From positions 213,940-277,939 of the forward strand of contig JAANYP010006692.1 of the NCBI GenBank assembly GCA_020465985.1: 64,000 bases of DNA, given 5' to 3'. The notes beneath the pieces are model-generated. The model was not told where the DNA came from. It was given only the letters and a program-made list of their open reading frames with translations, and did not search any database. Position numbers and translations under genes: made by a program. Positions within the stretch are counted from its first letter, which is position 1, and every line of letters begins with the position of its first letter. The DNA comes from Centrapalus pauciflorus. Taxonomy: Eukaryota; Streptophyta; Magnoliopsida; Asterales; Asteraceae. Shown piece after piece: positions 47,147 to 57,904 of this stretch.

Positions 47147-47162
47147 GCTTTTATTTGTGCAG
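46488..47162 (+). other. Putative gag/pol intron in element B
   Basis: Donor CAG|GTAAGG at 46485-46493, branch-like TACTAAC at 47137-47143 (about 20 bases before the acceptor), acceptor TTATTTGTGCAG|GG ending at 47162; 675 bases. Both exon edges are at codon boundaries: gag ...QQQ before, pol GNHRS after. Removal gives an in-frame gag-pol and bypasses the gag stop, the late gag frameshift and the second zinc knuckle. Confidence 0.55.
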
Positions 47163-50100
47163 GGCAACCACAGGTCACCTCATAAAACAAGATGGCATTT
47201 GGACAATGGATGCTCTAGGCACATGACAGGCAATTTTGAGTGCTTGTCAAATTTCAAAGGCTTTGAAGGAGGATTTGTTGCATTTGGAATCAACTCCAAA
47301 GGAGGTAAGGTCACAGGTAAAGGTACTGTTAATGCAGGCAACATGACTTTCAATGATGTTTTGTATGTTGAACACCTTAAGTATAATTTATTAAGTGTGT
47401 CTCAAATCTGTGACAAACAAAATATTGTTTTGTTTACAGATTCTGAGTGCATTGTCCTTTCAAAAGATTTTAAAATTCCTGAAAATCTTGTTTTACTAAG
47501 AACACCAAGAAAGGACAATGTATATTGTTTGGACACAGAACTTTTATCCAAATCAAGTACTTTAAGCTGTTTGATATCCAAAGCATCATCCAATGAGTCT
47601 GCTCTTTGGCACAGAAGGATGTGTCACATGAACTTCAAGTCCATGAATGTTTTAGTCAAAAAGAATCTGATAAGAGGTTTACCACAAAAGGAGTTCATAT
47701 GTGATGATCATTGTGTAGCATGTCTTAAAGGCAAGCAACACAAAACTTCTCATAAGGCCAACGAAGTAAATTCAATCTCATCTGCTCTTCATCTGATTCA
47801 TATGGATCTATTTGGTCCAACATCTGTTTTGTGTTTGAATAAAAGGGCTTACTGTTTAGTCATTGTTGATGATTTCACCAGATTTACTTGGATTTACTTT
47901 CTTAGGTCTAAAGATGAAACTGCTGAGCTAGTTAAGTCATTTATTCTTAAGATAGAATACCAATCCAACTCAAGAGTCAAGGTGATAAGATCAGACAATG
48001 GAACTGAGTTTAAAAATCATATTCTAAACAGTTTTTGTGAGTCCAAAGGTATTGCTAGGCAATATAGTGCACCAAGAACACCACAGCAAAATGGTGTAGC
48101 TGAAAGAAAGAACAGAACATTAATTGAGGCTGCTAGAACCATGTTAGCTGATTCAAAACTGCCAATGACCTTTTGGGCAGAAGCAGTCAACACAGCCTGT
48201 TATGTTCTCAATAGGGTTCAGATTGTTCAATCAGAAGGAAAAACTCCATATGAGTTATTCCATAATAGACTACCCCTAATAGCCTTTTTCAAATCTTTTG
48301 GCTGTCCATGTACCATTCTTCACACTAAGACTCACTTAGGGAAGTTTGAAAGTAAGGCTGAAGAAGGTTTCTTTGTAGGATACTCAAATCAAAGCAAATC
48401 CTATAGAGTATATAACAGTGTGTCTAAAACCATTGAAGAAAGTGCCAATGTTGAATTTAATGAAAATACTGCAAATGTCAAAGGCACTGGTCCTGATTGG
48501 TTGTTTGATTTAGATTCACTAACAAATTCTCTGAGCTTTGTTGAGTATACTGCAGAAGCTGATGCAAACAGGATTGAAGCTGTCAACTCAAATTCTCATG
48601 CTGTCAATGCAAATTCTCAAGCTATTGGCACAAAGTTTCAAACTGCTGCAGATTCAAACAATTGGGATGAGTATACAATTATACCACTTCTGTCCTGTGA
48701 CCCTCCAGGGGTTCTGAATGCTCAACATGATTCAAATCCAGACACTGAAGTGCAACTCCCAAGTCCTGAGAGAACAGCTCCAACACAAAGGGAAACAGTC
48801 CCAGATTCAAGTCAAGCTGTTTCAGAAGCTGAACCATCCACTGGTCCTGATGGAGATGATACAAACCTTGGATCTTCTTTTCAGACACATAGAGAGCCTA
48901 CACTCAGGGTTCACAAGTATCATCCTCTCAATCAAATAATGGGTGATCCACGTACACCTCTACAAACAAGGAAAATGGTTCACAATGAGACTGCTGCTGC
49001 TGAACAAGCAGCTCCTGAATTCAGTCTAGCTGCTTTTGAACATGCCTGTTTCATGTCTCAACTAGAACCTAAAAAGGCATCAGAAGCTTTGAAAGATTCA
49101 TCCTGGATTGAGGCAATGCAGGAAGAGCTTCTACAATTCAAGATTCAGAATGTATGGACACTGGTTGATCTTCCTAAAGGAAAGAGAGCCATTGGTACAA
49201 GATGGGTTTTCAGAAACAAGAAAGATGAGAGAGGGATAGTCATCAAGAACAAAGCAAGACTAGTAGCACAAGGATACACTCAAGAGGAAGGAATAAATTA
49301 TGATGATGTATTTGCTCCAGTAGCCAGAATTGAAGCCATCAGACTGTTTTTGGCTTATGCAAGCTTCAAAGGTTTTAAAGTGTATCAAATGGATGTGAAG
49401 TCTGCTTTTCTATATGGCACAATTGAAGAGGAGGTCTATGTGTGTCAGCCTTCTGGTTTTGAGGACTACAAGTATCCAGACAGAGTCTACAAGCTAGACA
49501 AGGCTCTCTATGGACTCCATCAAGCTCCCAGAGCATGGTATGACACTCTGTCATCATACCTTCTACAGAATGGATTCAAGAGAGGCACTCTGGACAAAAC
49601 ACTATTCACAAATTCCATCAAAGCTGAGATTCTGCTTGTACAAGTCTATGTTGATGACATCATCTTTGGCTCAACAAATGATTGTCTGTGCAAAGAGTTT
49701 GAGACATTAATGCACAAAAAGTTTCAAATGAGTTCAATGGGAGAACTCTCTTTCTTTCTAGGATTGCAGGTCAAGCAGAAGCCCACTGGTCTCTTCATAA
49801 GTCAATCAAAGTATGTTAAAGACATACTGGAAAAGTTTGGGTATCAAGATACCAAAGTTGCAAGTACTCCTATGGATCCTCACAAGCAGCTCCATACAGA
49901 CAAAGATGGAATAGATGTGGACATTCACTTATACAGATCTCTTATAGGATCTCTTATGTATCTAACATCTTCTAGACCTGATATTATGTTTGCTGTTTGT
50001 GTGTGTGCTAGGTTTTAATGCTCTCCAAAGGACTCCCATTTGGTTGCTGTTAAGAGAATCTTTAGATATCTCAAAGGCCAACCACATTTAGGCCTCTGGT

Positions 50101-50577
50101 ATCGTAAAGACTCTCCTCTTGAACTAACAGCCTATTCTGATAGTGATTATGGAGGATGCAACATTGACAGAAAATCCACAACTGGTGGATGTCAATACTT
50201 GGGAACAAGGTTGGTTTCTTGGCAGTGCAAAAAGCAAACAACTGTCTCCACTTCATCTACTGAAGCATAATATGTAGCAGCTGCAAGTGATGTGGATTCA
50301 AAATCAACTGAGAGACTATGGTATGAATTTCCTATCCACTCCCATTTATATTGACAATTCAAGTGCAATTAGCATTGTACAAAATCCAGTGAAATTTCCC
50401 AAAACCAAGCATATAGAAATTCGATTTCATTATATAAGGGACTGCAATGAGAAGAAATTAATCCAAGTTACCAAAATTCACACTGATGATCAGTTAGCTT
50501 ATCTATTTACAAAACCATTTGATGTAGGAAGATTCACCTTCCTAGTATCAAATATTGGTATGGTTAATATGGATTAA
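47085..50577 (+). pseudogene. Pol of element B, damaged
   Basis: Open from 47085 to 50018, with the same domain order as element A. The protease motif is DNG rather than DSG (47202-47210). The integrase zinc site and DDE motifs are present. RT has YVDD at 49647-49658. An in-frame TAA at 50016-50018 cuts the RT/RNase H junction where element A has Gln. The frame continues to 50270, where TAA replaces a Glu codon within RNase H, followed by a short deletion with a frame change. The last part (50287-50577) ends ...SNIGMVNMD. Pol is +1 relative to late gag. Confidence 0.92.
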
Positions 50578-50905
50578 TTCCTTTTTAGTGATACATATGC
50601 TTGATTAATGGGGAGTCACTGTTTCATTAGCAGTAGCCTAAATTACAACTAACAGCTTGAGTATTTTCTCAAGCTGCTAGTTCATTTTCTCGGACTGTTA
50701 GTTGTTTCACTTGATCTGTCAAAGTGTGCAGGGCAATTAAGTCATTTCCATAAGTGTGTGCGCGGGTTTAGATATTTTTCAAAACCTTTAAAGGTTCCAG
50801 TCTCGTTGAATTGTAACTACCAGTTGCAAAATATCTTACTGAACCCTTCTTGATTCTCTGAAACAATTCCCACACACATCACTGAAACCCTAAATTCTTC
50901 GTTCA
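50578..50905 (+). other. Spacer between pol and third ORF of element B
   Basis: No ORF. It carries CAAGCTG-type motifs at 50650-50705 and a possible acceptor 'aaagtgtgcagg' near 50720-50731 that is conserved in element A. It probably supplies the 5' untranslated part for the third ORF. No clear TATA box is seen. Confidence 0.55.
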
Positions 50906-53700
50906 ATGGAGTTCGTCAAAGAACACAACTGCTTACCCTACTCTCTCAAACACTCTGAACTTCAATCGTTCCATGACAAGATGGACTTCCTTCGAAGTTC
51001 CCATATCCATCATGCCCGTACCATCAATCCCACCATATACATCTCACATATTGAGCAGTTCTGGAATCATGCTTCTTTAAAAACCATCAATGGAGTCTCT
51101 TCTCTGACATCCAAGATCGATGGAAATACCATCACAGTGACTGAGGAATCCATTCGACAACATCTACAGCTTCAAGATGCCTCAGGTATAACTGACCTAT
51201 CCCTTAATGCTTTACATTCTGGTCTTTATAATATTGGCTATAGGGGACCTGCTGATTCTTTCACTTTCTTTAAAGCACACTTTTCACCTAAATGGAAATA
51301 TCTTGTGCACATCATTCAGCAGTGTATTAGCCCTAAAAAAACTGGTTGGTCTGAATTTTCATCAAACATTGCCACTGCCTTGGTGTGCTTTTCAACAGGC
51401 CAACAGTTCAAATTTTCAAATATGATTTTTCAGGGGATGTTAAGGCATCATTCCCTAAAGCATGGGAAATTTTTGATGTATCCTAGATTTTTAGCAGAAA
51501 TAATTGCAAAAACTTGCACAAATTTTCATATACATAAGAGGATACATGTTTCCCATAGGCACTCACTATCTTCTATCAAAAGGCTTCTAAAGCCAAGTGC
51601 CAATTTTTTGAGTGTAGATGTCCCATTGCCTTCTGCAATGTTGGACATCAATCCAAGAAACAGAGGAGAGGGTCCTGAGCAGGCTCAGCCTAACATCATT
51701 GCTTCACCCCCAGGACCCCAACCCACTCCTCATGATACTCAAATTCCTTCAGTTCCTTCTGTTCAGCCCACATCCCCACTCCTACTATATAAAAGGAAAA
51801 GACGTCCAGGAGCTCCTTCCTCCTCAGCCCTCATACAAGAGCCAAATAACCCTGTGCAGGAGGACACTTCTACACAGAATATCCAAAGGGCACCCATTGA
51901 GGACACTCCCAACCTCAATCAGGAGGTGGTCATCTCACCAGAGATGGTCCATATGGGTTCTGTGGCTGACACTACTGTTGTATCTACACAAGAGGCACAG
52001 GACAGTGCCAACATCACTAAGACCACACCCATGGCAACAGAAGGTGTGCAAGCATTATCTGGAAGTCCCCAGTACCAAGAACAGAGGGGCCCAGAGGCTA
52101 GTACTTCTGGTATTCATGCCAGTGATATATCACAAGCACCACATTCGTTTGCTGATCTTGAGGCTAGTCTGCAACTCATGCTATTAACGGATCCTAAGCT
52201 GCAACCTGTTGTAGCAATGTTGGAATATCATCAATCCATCATTGCTGCATAGGGGCACAAATAATTGCACTCAGGCAGGCAGAAGCGGCTCAAAATCAAA
52301 GAATGGATTATCTCCATAAAGGGTTTACCCTCTGTGGGAATAAGATCATTAAATTAGAGCAGATGATTCGAACCCAAGTGGCAAAGGTTGTAGGTCCTCC
52401 TGACCAAACCAATGCTTCCAAAAAGGGGGAGAATCCGGAGATCCCTAAATCAGTCCAAGCAACTCCAACAGAATCAGTCCAAGCAGCTCCAACAGTTCAA
52501 GAATCTAGGCTAATAGTCCCAACAGCTTCTCAAGCTGTTAGCCTAGAAACTCAAGCTGCTTCTACAAAAGCAACTGGAGTTGTTATAAGAGAAGGAATTC
52601 AAGCTCCCATCAGTACAGTCCAAGCTACATCTTCTGCTACAAAGGATAAGGGCAAGGGTATTCTTATTGAGTCTCCAAAGCATAAATTTTCTACCAAAGA
52701 AGCCCAGATTGCCTTTGATGCTGAGATTGCCAGAAAGTTAGCAGAAGAACAAGATCAGGCTTTAGACCAGCAAACCCATGCCCCAATGCAAGATGATGAA
52801 ACCTTAGGAGACTACCTAAGAGGGTTTGTGGTCAAGCAAGGTGAAAGGAAGAGGAAGATGCCAACAGGGCATTCAAAGGCTGAACATAGAAGATTTCTGA
52901 TAAATTTTGCCTTTGCAGCTAGTATCCCAAAGAAGATGGCTCAGTCTATGAGCACAGAAAGGCGGCAAGATATCCATGACACGGAAATGGAAAAACGTAA
53001 GATAGCCAAAGTCTCCCAAGAAGTCCAAAGATCACAAGTTTCAGTTCAAGCTGCTGCCAGTGTTCCTGCTCCTTCTGTTCAAGCTGCTGCTCCTATTCCT
53101 CAACCAGAGTCAATCTCACAAGCAAAGCTTGATCAGGTCAAAAGGGTGCTGTTTGAGCATCAACTGCAACAAGTGATGGAGATAGAGAAGTCCCTTGACC
53201 AGCATGATTTCTCAAAATCTCTTATTACTTACTGGTATGCTAAGCCAATGGATAACATTGACTTAAGATATCATTTTGTAGTAAGAAGAGAAACTGGTCC
53301 TAAGGAAGAGTATAAAAGCATAATGCATATGGCTCAAGGGATGACAAGAGATGAGCTCACAAGGATGTATCTTGTTGGGACTGCCACTCAAGTCAAATCT
53401 TCCCTCCCACAAGTAAAACAAGCTATTAAAGATTTACAGAGCATTTTTGATGCTGAGTCAATAAGGAAGGATATAGAAGATGCCAAGGAGATGAAAATTG
53501 TACAAGTTGATCTGTTTGTCAAATCAAAGACTTACAAAATCAGGTTTGCAAATGGATCCTGCATATTCTTCAATTTTGAATTCTTTGATATTCCAAAGGC
53601 TATGCTACTTCAAATGAGGTCAGTAAGAATATATTGTGATAGAGAAGATTTGAAGAGAGAATTTTTGAAGGTTGTCAATCAGAAACTTGCACAGTTGTAA
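50906..53700 (+). pseudogene. Third ORF (env-position ORF) of element B, one lesion
   Basis: ATG at 50906 in 'gttcaATGgag', same start as in element A. Open for 448 codons to a TAG at 52250-52252, with a frame change there relative to element A, then open from 52303 to 53700 (465 codons). The break near 52245 differs from the one in element A, so each copy is intact where the other is broken. Features as in A: N-terminal block with YISHIEQFWNHA, SFTFFKAHFSPKWKYLVHII and KFLMYPRFLAEII; a Pro/Ser/Gln-rich middle; a QAA/QAV-rich linker; a charged C-terminal region with VDLFVKSKTYKIRFANGS. No obvious transmembrane helix. Function unknown. Confidence 0.82.
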
Positions 53701-53800
53701 GTTTTTGAAAGCCTTGGTTTGTAAATAACAGTTTACTTGTTTTATTTCCTTATTTTTATAGAACTTAAAGTCTTGTGTAAAGAATTTAAGTTAGGGGGAG

Positions 53801-53812
53801 ATTGTTGGGAAA
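53801..53812 (+). other. Polypurine tract of element B
   Basis: TTAGGGGGAGAT immediately before the 3' LTR start, the same as in element A. Confidence 0.85.
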
Positions 53813-54451
53813 TATTCTAAGTAGTTCAAACTGTTAGTTAGACTTCTCAGACTGTTAGTAGAATATCTATGTAAGTACAAAGTTCATGCTGTTAGTTGAA
53901 GAAGTTCGAGCTGCTAGTACAAAAGTTCATGCTGCCATAGTAATTTCACTCAAGCTGCTAAGAGATTCAAGCGGCTCAACGGTTTCATAAACAGAAAGTG
54001 CTGATATTCAGGAAAAGATATTTACACGAAGAATTCAGCATATCTACTATAAGAGAAGTCAGAGTCCTTCAAGGAAACAAATCAGAAAGCATTATAAATA
54101 CACAGAATAGGTTTTTCTACTGTATTAGAAGTTTTCGCATATTCAAGTTTGTAATTGCTTTTTGTTTAAGTTTTCATAAGCCTCTAAGGTTGTAAAACCC
54201 TAAGAACAATTTGTGTTCTTCGTCTAATCAAACAGATTAGAGGTGATTGTAATCATTCTGATTTAGCAATACAAGCAATTTTGTTTATTTCTTATGTTTA
54301 TTTGTTATGAGTTCTGAAAGCTTTTATCAAAATAATTAAGTGTTATTCCGCAAACTTCTTAATTAGACTTTGATTTAGTACAAGATTATTGGTTTACACT
54401 CTGATCAATTCAAATCAGTTAATCTTAGGTAGTTAAGTTCAGATCCTGACA
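53813..54451 (+). mobile_element. 3' LTR of element B
   Basis: 639 bases, TGTTGGGAAATATTC to GATCCTGACA, followed by target copy GAAAT. It has the same TATA box and the motif array at 53825-53985. Confidence 0.93.
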
Positions 54452-54560
54452 GAAATTTGTTTATAGACTTTGCCATTTCATTCTTGTATTTCATGTATAG
54501 TGTAAAGTAAATCATTCAATAAAAAGAGAGATTTCAGATTACTTGTATTAGATTCTTAGA
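54452..54560 (+). mobile_element. 3' LTR of element D, right part
   Basis: Begins with the second GAAAT of element B and continues the LTR started at 43654. It contains 'caataaaaag', a possible poly(A) signal. The right end lies between about 54545 and 54570, where minus-strand integrase homology starts; the exact end is unresolved. Confidence 0.45.
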
Positions 54561-55023
54561 TTGTGATATTATCAAGCGCATAACGTTCGATTCATCCATT
54601 TGCAACCCTCACTTTATTGTGGTATATGTCGTATAGTGTGGTGCCTTATTATACATTCTGTCTAGCAGGATTCATCAAAGGATATATTATAAAACTCTAA
54701 GTCATCATCCATTTTGAGTGTCTTGACTTGCTTCCCAGTCTGTTTTTCATTCATAGTATTCCACTCTTTGAATCAACTATAACATCATTTTTTTATTTTA
54801 GAAAGTATAACAAAACCTTTCGTGAATAGTCATAAATGAAAGTCAGAAGCTATATGCATCCGCCTTGAGACTTTATTGGAGCAGGACCCCATAAAAATAT
54901 ATGTGAATATACTCAATAGTCTCCTTGGTTGTGTCTCTTCCAAAATCGAACTTCATTTTGTGTTGATTCCCTTTAACACTTGCTTCACAAAACTTCTTTC
55001 CTATAACAGCTCCACCTAGTAAT
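54560..55023 (-). pseudogene. Ancient Ty1/copia integrase relic (half 2)
   Basis: Read on the minus strand from 55023: 'FCEASVKGNQHKMKF' (end of the integrase zinc domain), 'TIEYIHIYFYGVLL' (first core Asp region, Asp lost), a decayed 'SFMTIHERF...YTF' (the DDYSR..WVYFL region), 'DDDLEFYNISFDES' (second core region) and 'HIPQ...WMNRTL' (the core Glu region). It stops at NRTL, just where the relic at 9920-11160 takes up. Stops and frameshifts throughout. Confidence 0.7.
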
Positions 55024-55555
55024 TGTAAGACCTAACTTTCGTAAGTGTCTTATTAACAAGGTCCCGGTGGCAATACAAATATGAATCAATAACTAAGATA
55101 GATTAAATAAGCAAGTTGCAAATATTACAGACAAAATTTTGAAATTAAAGTTATAAGAATACAACTGCTATGCTATTACATCAGCAATACATCATATATC
55201 CACTACCCAGCACCCAGAGCCTTTAAACATCTGTTAAGTACCTAAATATGTAGGTTACTAGGGATCTATGCACTTTAAACTTTATCAATGTCTAACATAA
55301 GAGCTTCGTCCAGGCAAGGCTTTGCTTTTACCTAAAAATAATTATGCAACAACTGGTAAGCTAATTATTTAGTGAGTTAGTAGAATTTACATTCAACATG
55401 CATATATGTGCGCAGTGTATTGCCTTGCTAGGCAATGCTACTTTACAGTAAGGGACCAACCAATATGCTGCTATGATGTGTGCTTTGCTTAAACAATATA
55501 AATTTGTTGCCACTATTGAGACTTTAACTAATAGAGTAGGATGATGATAACATCA

Positions 55556-55575
55556 CACACACACACACACACATT
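55556..55575. repeat. (CA)n microsatellite
   Basis: About ten CA units within the probable LTR. Confidence 0.85.
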
Positions 55576-56294
55576 AAGTGGGGATCAGCCACGTATTGGG
55601 CTAGCTACCAGTAAGCAATATGGGTACATCGGAGTATGCTCTGCAACTCAAGTGCTTTCATCATGTAAATAACATCATATTAGCTTAGACTGCCACCCAA
55701 TCGCTAAACAATAGTGATGGTGCTAAGCTTTGCAAGAGAAAATCTAGAAAATATGAAGAATGCTATATAGTTATCATGCTAGGTATGCTGAGCTTTAGAT
55801 CATCAAGTTATCATGTTGAACAACTTATCTAATTGCCTGTATTTATAAGAATTGCAATGAATTCTAAGCTACAACGTAATACTACAACTCACAGGTTTGT
55901 TTTATTATGCTTTTATATGCTGAAAATCTGTAGTGGAGTTGACTCCCCTCCTTATTTGTATCAGGGAAATAGATTAGCATTGCTTCTAGCTTTATCTTTG
56001 TTTTTGCCCCTTAAACTCTGACTTTAGCTTTTCTTTATACTTTTAATTGCTTTGATGCTTAACTTCTGGCTTTATGTGCTTTTAGATTATATTACTGCTC
56101 ATAACGATCATATTTTAATATAAGCTTTTTACTTTCCTTTGCTTGATTTCAATTGTCTAATTTTGCTTTATATTCTTTGTATTTATGTGCTTGTACTTGT
56201 CATTATGATTTATAAACTCTTTTGTAATGATTTTTGATTAAATATCACTGAATTAGAAGCTTGTAGGTTCACTGAGTGTGAAATCCATAATTTA

Positions 56295-56515
56295 CTTTCT
56301 GAACCCGAGACTCAAAGTCTTTAGGTCTTCACCACCCCTAAACTTAGTCTTCCCCTTTTTTAATTAGTTTATTTTTTGAATTTGAACCGAAAGACTTAGA
56401 GTCTCCTGGACATCACCAGCCTGAGACTCAGAGTCTCTCTCTCTCTTTTTTTTTTTTAACTTAGTTTAATTTCTTACTTTGGACCCAGAGACTTAAAGTC
56501 TCTTGGTAGTCACTG
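56295..56515 (+). repeat. Direct repeat with palindromic GACT..AGTC cores
   Basis: Four phrases of the form GAGACTCAAAGTCT, AGACTTAGAGTCT, GAGACTCAGAGTCTC and GAGACTTAAAGTCTC lie at about 56307, 56389, 56421 and 56488. Between them 'aacttagt...ttttttaa...tagtttaatttttt' recurs. This fits two to three copies of a unit of about 100 bases, each with a short palindrome. Confidence 0.65.
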
Positions 56516-57197
56516 ATCGAGTTATAATTAACCGTGTTTATAAAATGAAAAAGAGTTAGTTTTAAATGAAATGTGCCTTATAATATTCTACTATTGATAA
56601 AACTCATCACGCAGGTAGATAATCGTCGCAAGTACAAGTCCAGCAAATTTGAGCTCAATCGGAGACAATTTGTAGAAAGCCAGGCGCAGGGGGGGGGGGG
56701 GGGCGCAGGCCTGCTCCCAGACCACGTACTCAACTGAACAATTTTTCCTACCAAAAGACGAGGAGCGCAGACCCAGGCGCAGGGGGCACAGGCCTACTCC
56801 CAAGCCATAAAAATAAATTCCGCATTTTTGTTAGAGTTTTGGAGGCTGCCTATATATATTGGAGATATCAGATGAAAAAGGGGTCACAATTTTGGAGAGA
56901 AAAACCTTAGAATTCATGCACGGTTGAGCGAATACGACTACGAAGAACACGCGAGACAAAGTGCGGCGCTGGTGACAATGATGAACCAACAACTCTGGAT
57001 CACTATACACACGATGTCTAGCTAGTCTTGCTATAATCATTCTCGGAGGAACCACGACGCTAAGTGTTTAATTTTATGAAGGATTTATTTATGTTTACGT
57101 GTGTTGAATGTTTATGCTTTGATTGTAAACATTGTGATGGTTATTTGTTTTGTTGCGTTTCGTAAGATAGTTCATTGATGTTTTATTATTCGTGCTG

Positions 57198-57829
57198 TGT
57201 TGGGAAATATTCTAAGTATGTCAAGCTGTTAGTTATATTTCTCAAACTGTTAGTAGATTTTCTGTGTAATTACAAAGTTCAAGCTGTTAGTTGAGTAAGT
57301 TCGAGCTGGCTAGTTCAAAAGTTCAAGCTGCTCAACAGATAAACTTCAAGCTGCTCAACAGTTTAATAAACAGAAAGTGCTGAAATTCAGGACGAGATTT
57401 ATATTTGAAGATTCAAGCATATCTACTACCATAGAAATCAGAATTCCTCAAGGAAACAAATTAGAAGGCTTTATATATAGATAAAATAGGTTCTTCTATT
57501 ATAAGTCTGCACGTACAAGTTTTGATTAAATGGTAATTGTTTTTTGATTAAGTTTTCTCAAGCCTCTAATGTTGTAAAACCCTAAGAACAGTCTGTGTTC
57601 TTCGTCTAATCAAACAGATTAGAGGTGATTGTAATCAGTGAGTTGGAAATACAAAAGATTTGATTTTTGATTATAATTATGTGTTATTTTTTCTGAAAGC
57701 TTTTTTTAAAACAATTAAGTGTTATTCCACAAACTTCTTAATTGGACTTTGATTCAATACAAGGTTATTGGTTTTATATTCTGATTTATTAAAACCAGTT
57801 AATCTTAGGTTGTGATTTTGATCTTGACA
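57198..57829 (+). mobile_element. 5' LTR of element C
   Basis: 632 bases from TGTTGGGAAATATTC to GATCTTGACA, clearly related to the B LTR but more diverged. A 'tttatatatagata' stretch near 57471 is the TATA-like site. The motif array of CAAGCTGYT type is at 57220-57365. Confidence 0.9.
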
Positions 57830-57831
57830 AG

Positions 57832-57844
57832 TGGTATCAGAGCC
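57832..57844 (+). other. Primer-binding site of element C
   Basis: TGGTATCAGAGCC two bases after the LTR, as in element B. Confidence 0.88.
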
Positions 57845-57904
57845 ACAGGTTTTTCTTTGTTTTCAAAGTCAGAAGCTTTCTTTTAAAATTTTTATTTTTC
57901 TGCA

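Larger units (their letters stand above)
43765..54451 (+). mobile_element. Sirevirus-like element B, complete structure, TSD GAAAT
   Basis: 5' LTR 43765-44413, primer site, gag, pol, third ORF, polypurine tract, 3' LTR 53813-54451. The duplication GAAAT is exact (43760-43764 and 54452-54456). Length 10.7 kb. By eye the LTRs differ at roughly 16-18 positions in 640 bases. Every ORF is damaged, so it is not autonomous, but it is the best guide to the full architecture of this family in the window. Confidence 0.95.
55024..57197 (+). mobile_element. Probable gypsy-type LTR (solo or 5'), inserted in the copia relic
   Basis: Starts TGTAAGACC exactly where copia integrase homology is interrupted. 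About 2.2 kb without ORFs. It contains a CA microsatellite (55556-55575), a repeat of palindromic GACT..AGTC phrases (56295-56515), G-runs and a duplicated 'ggcgcagg' block (56680-56810), and a TATA-like 'cctatatatattgg' near 56848. The right end is set only by the start of element C and may not be its true end. No partner LTR or target duplication is visible. Confidence 0.4.

Noticed and set aside
51618..52187. 189-codon plus-strand ORF within the third ORF of element B
   Set aside because: It overlaps the real frame in another phase and only arises from the low-complexity Pro/Ser/Thr section; element A has no matching ORF.
54545..54570. Target duplication of element D (GCATT on the left, GCATA-like on the right)
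   Set aside because: It would require an LTR ending other than CA and one mismatch; not secure enough to claim.
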